Shown here: in pieces, positions 62,051 through 64,000 of the stretch
How the letters are laid out: every line of letters begins with the position of its first letter
Numbering within the stretch: the stretch's first letter is position 1
NCBI GenBank assembly: GCA_022376515.1
Contig: WTXI01000005.1
Location: 1,550,001-1,614,000 of the forward strand
DNA length: 64,000 nucleotides
Direction: 5' to 3'
Origin: Lactifluus volemus
Taxonomy: Eukaryota; Basidiomycota; Agaricomycetes; Russulales; Russulaceae
Made by a program: the position numbers and the translations under genes
The notes under the pieces: generated by a model
What the model saw: the letters and a program-made list of their open reading frames with translations, nothing else
Told to the model about the DNA's origin: nothing
The model's database searches: none

Positions 62051-62797
62051 GGTGGGAGGCGTTGGTACTATCCCAAGGGTGTGATGAAGTAGGACCGGAG
62101 TTAGTAAAGCGAGGCCCAAATACGCGCTGAAGACGGTTTTTGTGTAACAGTTGTATTGTAACGTAGCAGAGCAGAAGAGAGCGGTGTCCGAATGTCAAGG
62201 TCCCGGGCCCAACTTCAACAATGGCTACGCCCGGCCCGGTCCTGATAGTTGTCAGTGCCTCGGTGCCACCGTTTAACACTGCCACAAGCGATTCAAGTTA
62301 TATTAATGAACGTGCTTTTATGGATCCAATAGACTGGGCGGCCGTGGCTTGCCAGCGTACCCGGTAAAGTAAGTACAAGCCTAATTGTTTTCCTTTTGAT
62401 GACTTGGCGCGCTCACTGGCCGTCCAAGCGTTGATTTTCAAACCCAGTTTTCCACATTGTTGTCTTTTAATGTGCCAACATGAAATGCAGCTACCCTGGC
62501 ACAACAACTGGGGTCCTCGGAACGTTGAACGATTGGACCTGCGTTCAGTTCGTTGGCACCTTGCGTTGGGCAACGGTTTCTTCTCAACTGACTTCGTTTT
62601 CGGAACTTACAGGACCCGGAGACCGATCACATCCACAACTCCAGTCTCATTGTCTTGATGTGACCGTGGGTGGCCATACTCATTCGCTTGGCCTGCCACA
62701 CCGTCGCTTTGTGACGGTGTGCTGCGAGCTATATCTTAATTCGAACCGTCACCTTTGAATCCTATATCGTTTACCACCCCCGATCACGGTTGTCGGC

Positions 62798-64000
62798 ATG
62801 ATCGCTGTCCTGTTTTCTGCTCGTCATCCCCCGTTGGGTGTTGCCCTCCTTGGTCTACTGATAGCTGTGTTAGATGGGACGCTCCATTTACTTCCTTACA
62901 TCGTGTTCTGCAGCATGATCGCCCTGTCGTTTTGGGTCCCGTCATCCCATTCCATCGAAACCGAAGCCTTCAACATGAGCGCGGACCTCCGGATCCTCAT
63001 CTTCCTTCTCGCACTCCCTGTCTCATCGATAGGCGAGAATATCCTCTTCCGTTCTGCTCGTCATCTATTCCTTGAAACAGTCGTGTGCTGGTTCGAAATG
63101 CGCTACGTGCAACCTGCCCATGCCACGGGCATTTGGCCAGACACATGGTCGCCCATCATGAACGCATTTCGTTCCTGCGAGTTCGTGGCAGGGTTCCTAG
63201 ACGGTGTTATGGGTGAGGATTCCGGTGAGTCTACGCTGAACTATAGGAGGAGCGCTTCTCAGACTTTCCGCCTCGGTAGATCTGAACTCGGCACATGTAA
63301 AGGGAGTACCTGCAGAGGACAACCAGGCCTCCAAATCGGATTCCAGACTTAGCAGATGTGAAGGCTTGCGGACATGTCCCGCCGAAAAGAAACCATCATC
63401 ATCTCTCCGTACAGCCCAGAACAAGGGTCGCCGGAAACGAGGCCACAAGCACAACGTCAGATTTGAGCCTGTTGGACGTGAAAGGTAATTTGTTCGTTCT
63501 TCCAGCTTAACAATATCTCATTTTATTGCAGCTCTCTTGATGTCCGTCCTTCACGAAAGACCTTTATCTCTTGTCCACGTGTATCACCGCTATCTCCATG
63601 GGCGACCAATGACTCTGGGTATGTTATTCACCTTGCTTATCCTCCCCGCATTGACTCTCTGACAGAGTGCTGTCCCCTGTTACTAAGAACCTCTCTCGCG
63701 TAGCGGGGTTACTCTTTCACCATCGGACCCCTCGCAAGCCAATAATTACACGTCATCACTTTAACTTCAAGGCAACAGCGCATCCTGCACGCACCCCGAC
63801 GAACCTTGGTTTCTATTTCTCATACCACTCACGTCTGTGGGCCAGGAGTGAGGACCAAGATACGCGTGTCTCCGACAATGCCTCGTTCTGTGACCCTGTT
63901 CAGCCAGTTGAATGCGTCTCGGAGGGGTTACAACCAACTTTTAAGCCATCCAGATACCTGCCTTGGACGCACGAGGCTTCTGCAATTAACGTGATACCCC
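62798..64000 (+). CDS. Unidentified membrane protein with basic tail, partial at window end
   Basis: Exons 62798-63224, 63280-63484, 63532-63618 and 63666 onward join in frame and remain open to the window end. Introns are 47-55 bases. The first about 90 residues hold two to three hydrophobic segments (GVALLGLLIAVLDGTLHLLP, YIVFCSMIALSFWV, RILIFLLALPVSS). The second exon product is hydrophilic and very basic (KGRRKRGHKHNVRF). Later parts are rich in proline, serine and histidine. I do not recognise the family. It could be a membrane-anchored protein with a long cytosolic or nuclear tail. The promoter region shared with the RING gene is 62290-62790. Confidence 0.65.

Noticed and set aside
1..64000. 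CRISPR arrays, bacterial operons, rRNA genes or complete transposons
   Set aside because: No regularly spaced repeats, rRNA, transposase, integrase or reverse transcriptase motifs were seen. The sequence is eukaryotic.

Overview
The window reads as nuclear DNA of a filamentous basidiomycete, probably an agaricomycete. Every gene that could be resolved is cut by short introns of about 47-71 bases with GT-AG ends. The protein families fit this: multi-exon MFS transporters, P450s, NACHT-WD40 proteins and BTB proteins. A tRNA-His carries a small intron just after its anticodon. All family names come from reading motifs by eye; no database search was run.

Left part (1 to about 45.8 kb): an expanded and decaying cytochrome P450 / MFS transporter array. 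The ancestral unit appears to be a 5' block with a TATA box, a P450 on the + strand, an unidentified gene U on the + strand, and a convergent MFS gene on the - strand. Three P450 copies start at 1011, 6170 and 13215. Only the second reads through as ten clean exons (507 aa). Seven MFS copies lie on the - strand. Copies 4 (24219-26537), 6 (37978-40262) and 7 (43495-45806) read through eleven exons each (570, 564 and 570 aa) and share a 14-base microexon. Copies 1, 2, 3 and 5 are truncated or frameshifted. Two further 5' blocks (near 20.5-21.5 and 26.9-27.8 kb) have lost their P450. Broken remains of other genes lie between the units: an alpha/beta hydrolase of the ABHD/Eht1 type (22.1-23.2 kb), an Hsp104/ClpB C-terminal half (32.1-32.9 kb), and two NACHT-WD40 (NLR-like) remnants (27.9-28.6 and 33.6-36.9 kb).

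Middle (about 45.8-52 kb): mostly intergenic. It holds a second copy of a roughly 0.85 kb block first seen at 40.6-41.4 kb, a perfect 37-bp palindrome upstream of MFS copy 7, and one small two-exon gene on the - strand (48833-49610).

Right part (52-64 kb): ordinary single-copy genes. They are a zinc-finger protein (52071-53845, +), a predicted mitochondrial membrane-anchored amphipathic protein (54875-55707, +), a coiled-coil protein with a possible XRCC4-like head (56454-57787, +), a third NACHT remnant (about 58.2-58.8 kb), a BTB/POZ gene with three apparent frameshifts (59663-60590, -), tRNA-His (60804-60889, -), a C3HC4 RING protein (61171 to about 62050, -), and an unidentified membrane protein that runs off the right end (62798-64000, +).

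Taken together, the left part looks like a birth-and-death cluster for oxidation plus export of a small molecule. One P450 and three exporters are kept open while duplicates decay. Many lesions are single-base indels, so assembly error must be excluded before any copy is called dead.
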